Source: DASZTU01 sp035493835 (GTDB taxonomy: Bacteria > Pseudomonadota > Alphaproteobacteria > Rhizobiales > Devosiaceae). From it: a stretch of DNA of 20,955 nt. Positions 14,764 to 20,955 of this stretch are shown here, one piece after another (position 1 is the first letter of the stretch; every line of letters starts with the position of its first letter). Below the pieces are notes generated by a model. The model saw nothing but the letters and a program-made list of their open reading frames with translations. It had not been told where the DNA came from and did no database searches. The stretch spans positions 1 to 20,955 of the forward strand of contig DATJHO010000142.1 of assembly GCA_035493835.1 (NCBI GenBank), given 5' to 3'. A program made the translations under genes and the position numbers.

Positions 14764-15588
14764 ATGCCCCCCCGGATTCTCTCCATGAATCTCGCGACGC
14801 TGCGCGGCGACTGCGATTTTGCCAGCGCGGTGGACGTATGCCTTGCCCACGGCGTTACGGCGATTTCGCCCTGGCGCGATCAGGTCGAGGCGATCGGGCT
14901 CCGGGAAGCGGTGGGAATCGTCGAGGCGAATGGGTTGCGCGTTACCGGGCTTTGCCGCGGCGGCATGTTTCCGGCAGAAACCGCCGAGGGGCGGCTCAAG
15001 AATATCGACGATAATTTTCGCGCCATTGACGAGGCGGCGGCGCTTCATGCGGATTGCCTGGTGCTGGTGGTCGGCGGGCTCCCGGGCGCATCGAAAAATA
15101 TCGCCGAAGTGCGGAAAATGGTCGCCGACGGCCTTGCGGCGGTACTCCCGTATGCGCGGAAAAACGGCGTGCGACTCGCCATCGAGCCGCTGCACCCGAT
15201 GTACGCGGCCGACCGCGCTTGCGTGAACACCCTCGACCAGGCGCTCGACCTTTGCACCGCGCTGGGGGAGGGGGTGGGCGTTGCCATCGACGTCTATCAC
15301 GTCTGGTGGGATCCCAACCTTGCCGCAGCGATTGCCCGGGCGGGGCGGGAGGGGCGGATTCTTGCGCATCACATCTGCGACTGGCTGGTGCCGACCCGCG
15401 ACCTGCTGCTCGACCGCGGCATGATGGGCGACGGCGTCATCGACCTCCGGGGCATCCGCGCCATGATCGAGGCGGCCGGCTATTTCGGGCCGCAGGAAGT
15501 GGAGATCTTTTCGCGCGACAATTGGTGGAAGCGGTCGGCCGACGAAGTGGTGCGGACGGTGGTGGAGCGGTTCGAGACGGTGTGCTGA
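14764..15588 (+). CDS. Sugar phosphate isomerase/epimerase family protein (IolE/AP-endonuclease 2 TIM barrel)
   Basis: The 274-residue protein has the xylose-isomerase-like TIM-barrel fold and probably isomerises, epimerises or dehydrates a sugar or keto-sugar using a divalent metal. Expected metal and catalytic residues are visible: E141 (AIEPLHPMYAADR), D176 and H179 (AIDVYHVWWDP), H202/H203 (HHICDW) and E247 (QEVEIFS). The ATG at 14764 has GAGG 4 nt upstream; an in-frame ATG at 14785 (MNLATLRG) would still leave the barrel complete. Related proteins are often annotated as hydroxypyruvate isomerase, IolE or xylose isomerase-like, but none of these can be assigned. Its place behind a Gfo/Idh/MocA gene is typical of inositol and keto-sugar pathways. 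Confidence 0.9.
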   Translation: MPPRILSMNLATLRGDCDFASAVDVCLAHGVTAISPWRDQVEAIGLREAVGIVEANGLRVTGLCRGGMFPAETAEGRLKNIDDNFRAIDEAAALHADCLVLVVGGLPGASKNIAEVRKMVADGLAAVLPYARKNGVRLAIEPLHPMYAADRACVNTLDQALDLCTALGEGVGVAIDVYHVWWDPNLAAAIARAGREGRILAHHICDWLVPTRDLLLDRGMMGDGVIDLRGIRAMIEAAGYFGPQEVEIFSRDNWWKRSADEVVRTVVERFETVC

Positions 15589-16064
15589 CGGCCCTCGTGG
15601 TTCGATGGGTTCACAATGAGGGCTCAATAGATGGCTCGAGCGAAACGCCGGAGCCAGGGTGCATTGAAGCATTCTCCACGCTTGCTCGTCTTGGCCGGGT
15701 CAAGCCCGGGGATGACGATGTGGCGAGGGGGGCGACCTACTGCTGGGCCGCACTTGCAGCACCGGGCCCGAGCCGTCGCGACCTGCGCCAACTCACCCGG
15801 ATCACGCTCTAATTGAGGACTGCCTCGCCCTTGGCGCTCCCGCGTGGACCCCCTCCTGCGAGGGGAGAGGGAAGTTCGCGGCACCGTCGTGCCACAAATC
15901 TCCCTTCCCCTTCGTGGAGAGGGGGGGCAGCAGGGTGGGGGGGCCGCAAGCATTGCTCCGAGGAAAGACCCCCACCCCTGACCCTTCCCCGCAAGGGGAG
16001 GGAGAGGATAGAGCCGAAAGGCCGCGCTGCTCATTGTCCCTGCGCTTTGTGAAAGCCCCAGGCG
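15589..16064. repeat. Gene-free 476-nt gap made of several palindromic repeats
   Basis: No gene is recognised here. From left to right: GCCCTC (15591-15596) and GAGGGC (15618-15623) flank a degraded TTCGACAAGCTCA-type sequence; CCGGG-TCAAG-CCCGG (15695-15709) followed by GGATGACGA matches the widespread rhizobial repeat with a CCGGGCTTGACCCGG core; CCCCTC-CTGC-GAGGGG is at 15850-15865; GGGTGGGGG (15933-15941) pairs with CCCCCACCC (15969-15977); and CCTTCCCC-GCAA-GGGGAGG (15983-16002) closes with a GNRA-type loop. The gap separates convergent genes, so the structures may also act as transcription ends. Confidence 0.65.
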
Positions 16065-17435
16065 CTACTCCAGGGGCTTCAGATCCTGGAGCAGGCTGGG
16101 GATCAGCTCGCTGACGGTGGGGTGGATGTGCATGGTGCGCGAAATCGCGGTGTAGGGCAGCCCGGCCGCGATGTTGTCGATGAAGAGGTGGATCACCTCG
16201 TCGCCCTCGATGCCGAGGAGCGACGCGCCGAGCACGCGCTTGGTTTCGGCATCGACCAAGACCTTCATGAACCCCTCGGTTTCGCTACGCTCGTGGGCGC
16301 GGCCGACGCGGGTCATCGGGCGGGTGGCGATGAGGGCGCGGCGGCCGGAGGCGCGGACCTGGGCCTCGGTCTGGCCGACGCGGCCGAGCGGCGGATCGAT
16401 GTACAGCGCGTAGGCAATCGGGCGGTCGGTGATGCGGCGCGGATCGTTGTCGAGAAGGTTGGCCGCAACGATCTCGAAATCATTGTAGGAAGTGTGGGTG
16501 AAGGCGCCGCGGCCATTGACGTCGCCCATCGCCCAGATGCCTTCGACGTTGGTGCGGAGCTGCTCGTCGGTCTTGATGTAGCCGCGCGCATCGAGCGCGA
16601 GGCCGGCCTTTTCGATATCGAGGGCTTCGACGTTGGGCTTGCGGCCGGTGGCGATCAGCAGATGGCTGCCCGTCAGCGTCAGCGGCGTGCCGCCAACCGA
16701 TGCCGACAACTCGATGCCACCAGCGATGTTGCGGGCGGAAAAATCGCCGGCGCTGAAGTGGAGCGCGATCTCCTCCTTGGCCAAGATATCGGCGATAGCG
16801 TCGGAAACGTCGGCGTCTTCGCGCGCGACCAGGCGAGGGCCCTGTTCGAGCACGGTTACCCGGGCGCCGAAGCGGCGATAGATCTGCGCGAATTCAAGGC
16901 CGACATAGCTGCCGCCAATGATGATGAGGTGCTCGGGAAGAACATCGAGATCCATCATCGATTCGTTGGTGAGGGCAGCGACTTCCTGCGCCCATTCCGG
17001 CACGACGGGCCGCGCGCCGGTGTTGAGAAAGACCTGGGGTGCCGAATAGCGCTCGCCCGAAACCTCGATCTCGTGTGGGCCGGTGAATTTGGCCGTGCCC
17101 CAAAGCAGCGTCAGGTTTTCCGTATCATCGACCAGGGATTGGAGCCCGGTCACCGACTCGTTGACGATCGCGTCCTTGCGCGCCTTGACCTTTTTCATGT
17201 CGACCGTGACCGGTCCCGCGCCGATGCCGAAATCGGCGGCCCGGCGGGCGAGGTGCGCCACGCGGGCGCTCGCGACCAGCGATTTGGTCGGCGTGCAGCC
17301 ATTGTTGACGCAGGTGCCGCCCAGATGCGCGCGCTCGACGAGCAGGGTCTTGCGGCCGGCACCGGCGAGCCGGGCGGCGAGGAACGGGCCGGATTGACCG
17401 GCGCCAATGACGATGGCGTCGAAGGATTGCGGCAT
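16065..17435 (-). CDS. FAD/NAD(P) disulfide oxidoreductase, mercuric-reductase-like
   Basis: The 456-residue flavoprotein belongs to the class I pyridine-nucleotide disulfide oxidoreductases. The FAD motif GAGQSG is at residues 11-16, the redox disulfide is C42/C47 in GGTCVNNGCTPTK, an NAD(P) motif IIIGGSYVGLEFA lies mid-protein, and the dimer-interface catalytic pair is H438 and E443 in MHIHPTVSEL. It lacks the N-terminal heavy-metal domain and the C-terminal cysteine pair of MerA, and no mer genes are nearby, so mercury reduction is unlikely. Homologues are annotated as mercuric reductase-like or dihydrolipoyl dehydrogenase-like; the electron acceptor is unknown. I use the ATG at 17435, which has GAGGAG upstream, over an in-frame extension to 17531. 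It is transcribed divergently from the GH20 gene. Confidence 0.92.
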   Translation of the reverse strand: MPQSFDAIVIGAGQSGPFLAARLAGAGRKTLLVERAHLGGTCVNNGCTPTKSLVASARVAHLARRAADFGIGAGPVTVDMKKVKARKDAIVNESVTGLQSLVDDTENLTLLWGTAKFTGPHEIEVSGERYSAPQVFLNTGARPVVPEWAQEVAALTNESMMDLDVLPEHLIIIGGSYVGLEFAQIYRRFGARVTVLEQGPRLVAREDADVSDAIADILAKEEIALHFSAGDFSARNIAGGIELSASVGGTPLTLTGSHLLIATGRKPNVEALDIEKAGLALDARGYIKTDEQLRTNVEGIWAMGDVNGRGAFTHTSYNDFEIVAANLLDNDPRRITDRPIAYALYIDPPLGRVGQTEAQVRASGRRALIATRPMTRVGRAHERSETEGFMKVLVDAETKRVLGASLLGIEGDEVIHLFIDNIAAGLPYTAISRTMHIHPTVSELIPSLLQDLKPLE

Positions 17436-17512
17436 GGGCGGTTCTCCTCTTGAGCCGGCAGGGTCGGCGGGATTCTTGGGAAAAGCAAGCGGGGGCGGCT
17501 GGTTCGGCCCCC

Positions 17513-17541
17513 TTGACGGGCAAAGCCGCACGTAATCTAAA
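17513..17541 (+). promoter_or_regulatory. Possible sigma70-type promoter of the GH20-M81 operon
   Basis: TTGACG (17513-17518) and TCTAAA (17536-17541) are separated by 17 nt. The -35 matches 5 of 6 consensus bases and the -10 matches 4 of 6. The leader to the GH20 start would be about 107 nt. The 220-nt divergent space has no other clear motif; I could not find a convincing promoter for the opposite gene. Confidence 0.45.
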
Positions 17542-17655
17542 ATTCCGGCCGCCGATCTGCTGCTCCGAAAGGCTCGCCGAGATGTTTGGCAAGATCGCCC
17601 ATGGTCGAGCGGCTATGGAGGTGGCCGCCACGGGTCACGGAGAGGAGATTTACGG

Positions 17656-19659
17656 ATGAGCCAAGTTCGCCTGGAAACGCGCTGGACGCCGGTGCAGGAA
17701 GGTGCCGCGTCTCTCTATGAATTAACCCTCACCAATGATGGGAGCGCGGCGATTTCCGGCTTTCGGCTCTGCATCAGCGGGCCGGCGCGGATCGATCCTG
17801 CCGCCAGCATCGAGGGTGGGACATTGGTGGCGCGGCTCTCCAACCATGCCGAACTGGCTCCGCCCGAAGGGTTTGTGCTGGCGCCGGGGGAAAGCTGGAC
17901 GGTTGCGGTGCGGGGGCCGGTCGCGCTGCGGCATTGGAATGACGGCGCGCGAGCCGCTTATCTGGCGCTTGCGGATGGCAGCGCCCTGCCGGTTGCGGTG
18001 AGCCCGACCGTTGCGGGTGGCGAGGATACGCCTCCGAAGGCGGGCACGCAGCGTTATCCCGTGCCGGTTGCGGCCCCCGTCGACATCGCGGTCATTCCCT
18101 GGCCGGCGAAAATTGCCGTGAGCGGCGGTCGCGGCGCCCCGGCGGGCCTTGCGCCAGAGGGCGAGAGCCCGGCGGCGAAGGAGGCGATCGCTGCCTTTGC
18201 CGAGCTGACCGCGGCGCTGTTTCCGGCCGAGGGCATTTTTCGCCCGGTAACTGAGGGTGGGGCAGCGGTGCGGCTGGAGCTGGCCGGCGAAATGCGGCCC
18301 GAGGCCTACCGAATTGGCTTTGCCGGCACGGCGGTCTCGATCGAGGCCGCGACGCGCACCGGCTTTCTTTATGGCCTCATTACGCTCGGCCAGATTCTTC
18401 GCGGCGCACGGCAAAATCCTGAGACCTTCATTTTCCCCACCGAGGGCGAGATCGAAGATGCGCCCACTCATGGCTGGCGCGGCGCCATGCTCGACGTGGC
18501 GCGGCAATTCTATTCGACCGGCGAGGTCGGCCGCTTCCTCCGCCTGATGGCGTGGAACAAGCTCAATCGCTTCCACTGGCACCTCGCCGACGACGAGGCG
18601 TGGCGGATCGAGATCGAGGCCTTTCCTCAACTGACCGCGATCGGCGCTTGGCGCGGGCACGGGCTGCAACTGCCCTCGCTGCTTGGCTCCGGCATGGAGC
18701 GGCAGGGCGGCTATTACAGCAAGGCCGCCATCCGCGACATCGTCAGGCTCGCCGAGGGCCTCGGCATCACGGTGGTGCCGGAGATCGATGTTCCCGGCCA
18801 TTGCTACGCCATGCTCGCCGCCTTGCCCGAACTGCGCGACCCCGGCGAAACCGGCACCTATGTTTCGGTGCAGGGATTTCCGAACAACTGCCTCAACCCG
18901 GCGCATGAAAAAACCTATGAGGCGGTGGAAAAAGTCTTCGATGAGGTGATCGCGCTCTTTCCTTCGCGGATCGTCCATGTGGGGGCCGACGAGGTGCCGC
19001 TCGGCGCCTGGTCCGGCTCGCCGCTGGCGCTGGAGAAGCTCCGCGAGATCGGCGGCGAGGAACTGGCGGCGGACCACGCAAAACGCCTCAACGTCCTCAC
19101 CAATGGGCATGGCGCCGATGAGATCGATGGCTCGGGCGCGGCGGCGCTGCAGGCGATCTTCCTCAAGCGCATCCAGGCGTTCCTGGCCTCGCGCGGCTGC
19201 GTTACCGGCGGCTGGCAGGAGGCGGCGCATGGCGATGTGATCGACAAGGACCGGGTCTACCTGGTGGGCTGGCGCACGGTTGAAGTTTCGGCGGCCCTGG
19301 CGGGGCGGGGCTACGACATGGTGGTGGCCCCGGGACAGGCCTATTACCTCGACATGGCGCAGAGCGAGGAATGGAGCGAGCCCGGCGCCGGCTGGGCCGG
19401 CTGGTCGAGCCTCGAAAAGACCTATGAGTTCGAGGCAACCGCGGGCTGGAGCGAGGCGCAACTGGAGCATTTGCTCGGCGTCCAGGCCTGCATCTGGTCC
19501 GAGCCGATGGCCGACCACGCCGTGTTCGACCGGCTGGTGTTCCCGCGCCTTTCAGCAGTTGCGGAGGCGGGCTGGACCGAACCGGGCCGCAAATCCTTTG
19601 AGCGCTTTGCCGCGCTCTGCGGGCTGATGCCCAATCTTTATGGTTTCTGGTCAGTTTAG
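17656..19659 (+). CDS. Beta-N-acetylhexosaminidase, glycoside hydrolase family 20
   Basis: The 667-residue enzyme is predicted to release terminal GlcNAc or GalNAc by substrate-assisted catalysis. Residues 1 to about 120 form a beta-sandwich-like accessory domain, about 140-260 the GH20b domain (ending TRTGFLYGLITLGQILRG), and about 275-640 the catalytic TIM barrel. Key motifs: MLDVARQFYS, FHWHLADDEAWRIEI (H307, D312), PEIDVPGHCYAML, and the catalytic pair D445-E446 in HVGADEVPLGAW; later GGWQEAAHG and CIWSEPMAD supply substrate-binding tryptophans. No signal peptide is visible, so it should act in the cytoplasm on imported oligosaccharides. GGAGAGGAG at 17639-17647 precedes the ATG. The M81 gene follows after 8 nt. 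Linkage to the sugar transporter at 10111-13228 is by proximity only. Confidence 0.95.
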   Translation: MSQVRLETRWTPVQEGAASLYELTLTNDGSAAISGFRLCISGPARIDPAASIEGGTLVARLSNHAELAPPEGFVLAPGESWTVAVRGPVALRHWNDGARAAYLALADGSALPVAVSPTVAGGEDTPPKAGTQRYPVPVAAPVDIAVIPWPAKIAVSGGRGAPAGLAPEGESPAAKEAIAAFAELTAALFPAEGIFRPVTEGGAAVRLELAGEMRPEAYRIGFAGTAVSIEAATRTGFLYGLITLGQILRGARQNPETFIFPTEGEIEDAPTHGWRGAMLDVARQFYSTGEVGRFLRLMAWNKLNRFHWHLADDEAWRIEIEAFPQLTAIGAWRGHGLQLPSLLGSGMERQGGYYSKAAIRDIVRLAEGLGITVVPEIDVPGHCYAMLAALPELRDPGETGTYVSVQGFPNNCLNPAHEKTYEAVEKVFDEVIALFPSRIVHVGADEVPLGAWSGSPLALEKLREIGGEELAADHAKRLNVLTNGHGADEIDGSGAAALQAIFLKRIQAFLASRGCVTGGWQEAAHGDVIDKDRVYLVGWRTVEVSAALAGRGYDMVVAPGQAYYLDMAQSEEWSEPGAGWAGWSSLEKTYEFEATAGWSEAQLEHLLGVQACIWSEPMADHAVFDRLVFPRLSAVAEAGWTEPGRKSFERFAALCGLMPNLYGFWSV

Positions 19660-19667
19660 AGGTTTTG

Positions 19668-20955
19668 ATGCGTATTGCCGTCGCCGGATTGCACACCGAG
19701 TGTTCCACCTACAACCCCGTCCTCATCCCAGCCGATGCGTTTCGCGTGCTGCGTGGCGAAGGGCTGCTGAACGACGCTTACTTTGCCTTCCTCAAGGACT
19801 ATCCGGGGACCTATGTGCCGCTGCTGCATGCGCGCGCGGTCCCGGGTGGCCCGGTGGCGCGCGATGCCTATGAGGGGTTCAAGGCCGAGATTATCGAGGG
19901 GCTTGCCAATAGTGGGCCGTTCGAAGGGGTTTATCTCGCCATGCACGGCGCCATGTTCGTCGAGGGGATGGAAGACGCCGAAGGCGATTTTATCAGCGCC
20001 GTCCGCGAGGTGGTCGGGGCGGACGTGCCGATTGCGGCGAGCTATGATCTTCACGGCAATCTCTCGCAGCGCATCATCGATGCCCTGGACATGTTCTCCA
20101 CCTATCGCACCGCGCCCCATATCGATGTCGAGGAGACCATGCGCCGGGCGCTGGTGATGCTGGTGCGGACGCTCGAGACCGGCGTTCGGCCAAAGCTGCT
20201 GTGGGCGCCGATCCCGGTGGTGGTGCCCGGCGAGCGGTCGAGCACCGAGGACGAGCCGGCAAAGTCGCTCTACGCCCGGCTCCCCGAAATCGAGGCGCCC
20301 GAGGGGATTTGGGATGCCTCCCAGCAGGTGGGTTATGTCTGGGCTGACGAGCCCCGCGCGACGGCTGCTGCGGTAATCACCGGCACGGACCTGCCGGCGA
20401 TGAAGGAAGCCGCGCTCCGGATGGCGCTCAATTACTGGACCGTCCGGCGGCAATTCGTCTTCGGCACCAAGACCGGCACGCTCGAAGAGTGCCTCGACTG
20501 GGCGCTGGCGAGCGAGACGCAGCCCGTGATCTTTGCCGAATCCGGCGACAATCCGACGGGCGGCGGCGTGGGCGACCGCGCCGAGGTGCTTTCCGCATTC
20601 CTGGCGAAAAATGCGACCGGCGTCGTCTTTGCCGGGATTTGCGACAAGCCGGCGACCGAGGCCGCCTATGCGGCGGGCGTGGGCGCCAAGCTGGAACTTT
20701 CGATCGGCGCAACGCTCGACCCCGCCAGCACGCCGGCCAAGGTTTTGGCCGCGGTCAAATTCTTGCTGCCTGATGTCGAGCCGAATTTCCGCGAGGCCGT
20801 GCTGACGATCGGGGGCATCGATGTCGTGGTCACCGCGCGGCGGCGGCCGTTCCACAACATCGCGGATTTCACCAAATTGGGGCTCGACCCGAGGACGGCG
20901 AAGATCGTGGTGGTCAAGTCGGGCTATCTGTCGCCGGAACTGGCGCCCATCGCCA
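19668..20955 (+). CDS. M81 family metallopeptidase (MlrC-like), 3' end beyond the window
   Basis: The first 429 residues are present and the frame is still open at the window edge; full-length members have about 490-500 residues. The family is named after MlrC, which cleaves microcystin breakdown products, but most members have unknown amide or peptide substrates. The opening MRIAVAGLHTECSTYNP (H9, E11) is the family's N-terminal motif, and MHGAMF (H93), SYDLHGNLS (D127, H129) and YRTAPHIDVEET (H151) supply the expected zinc ligands. GDNPTGGGVGD and the last visible motif SGYLSPELAPIA are also characteristic. No signal peptide is seen. AGAGG at the end of the GH20 gene serves as ribosome site, so the two are in one operon. 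Confidence 0.93.
   Translation, partial: MRIAVAGLHTECSTYNPVLIPADAFRVLRGEGLLNDAYFAFLKDYPGTYVPLLHARAVPGGPVARDAYEGFKAEIIEGLANSGPFEGVYLAMHGAMFVEGMEDAEGDFISAVREVVGADVPIAASYDLHGNLSQRIIDALDMFSTYRTAPHIDVEETMRRALVMLVRTLETGVRPKLLWAPIPVVVPGERSSTEDEPAKSLYARLPEIEAPEGIWDASQQVGYVWADEPRATAAAVITGTDLPAMKEAALRMALNYWTVRRQFVFGTKTGTLEECLDWALASETQPVIFAESGDNPTGGGVGDRAEVLSAFLAKNATGVVFAGICDKPATEAAYAAGVGAKLELSIGATLDPASTPAKVLAAVKFLLPDVEPNFREAVLTIGGIDVVVTARRRPFHNIADFTKLGLDPRTAKIVVVKSGYLSPELAPIA

Noticed and set aside
15589..16064. CRISPR array or small RNA genes in the repeat-rich gap
   Set aside because: The palindromes differ from each other and are not evenly spaced, and no promoter-terminator pair marks an RNA gene.
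16065..17435. Mercury resistance gene merA
   Set aside because: The heavy-metal domain, C-terminal cysteine pair and all other mer genes are missing.
17722..19518. 598-codon open frame antisense to the GH20 gene
   Set aside because: The GH20 protein on the plus strand has all catalytic motifs; the antisense reading has none.

Overview
The window looks like chromosomal DNA from a high-GC alphaproteobacterium, most likely a member of Hyphomicrobiales (a Devosia-like or rhizobial lineage). The evidence is a complete general L-amino-acid ABC operon in the order aapJQMP with very high resemblance to the rhizobial Aap proteins, a cbpA-cbpM pair, and several families of GC-rich palindromic intergenic repeats typical of that order. 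The genus is a guess. No tRNA, rRNA, CRISPR array, transposase or prophage gene is visible.

Layout. (1) 153-1745 (+): a GMC-family flavoprotein that matches the pyranose 2-oxidase branch. (2) 1896-3160 (+): co-chaperone CbpA and its modulator CbpM, overlapping by 4 nt. (3) 3453-7700 (+): aapJ-aapQ-aapM-aapP, a polar amino-acid importer, with a strong hairpin between the binding-protein gene and the membrane genes. (4) 7701-7983: no gene, but repeat-like palindromes. (5) 7984-13228 (-): a five-gene operon read from 13228 downward: Tat-exported sugar-binding protein, two CUT1-type permeases, and two Gfo/Idh/MocA dehydrogenases. No ATPase gene is present for this transporter. (6) 13229-13448: divergent control region with a 16-bp inverted repeat directly behind a sigma70-like promoter. 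(7) 13449-15588 (+): a third Gfo/Idh/MocA dehydrogenase and an IolE-like TIM-barrel isomerase/epimerase, separated by a 110-nt palindromic repeat. (8) 15589-16064: no gene, a mosaic of palindromic repeats. (9) 16065-17435 (-): a mercuric-reductase-like FAD/NAD disulfide oxidoreductase. (10) 17656 to the window end (+): a GH20 beta-N-acetylhexosaminidase without a signal peptide, followed 8 nt later by an M81 (MlrC-like) metallohydrolase cut by the window edge.

How it fits together (inference). Items 5-7 and probably 10 form a carbohydrate catabolic locus: a binding protein and two permeases import an oligosaccharide or glycoside, three NAD(P)-dependent Gfo/Idh/MocA enzymes and a TIM-barrel isomerase process it by oxidation and isomerisation, and the intracellular GH20 releases terminal N-acetylhexosamine. 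The M81 enzyme may cleave an amide in the same substrate or its product. The most interesting questions are what glycoside is handled, whether the three dehydrogenases and the isomerase form a 3-keto-sugar type oxidative pathway, and what regulator binds the inverted repeat at 13410-13425.
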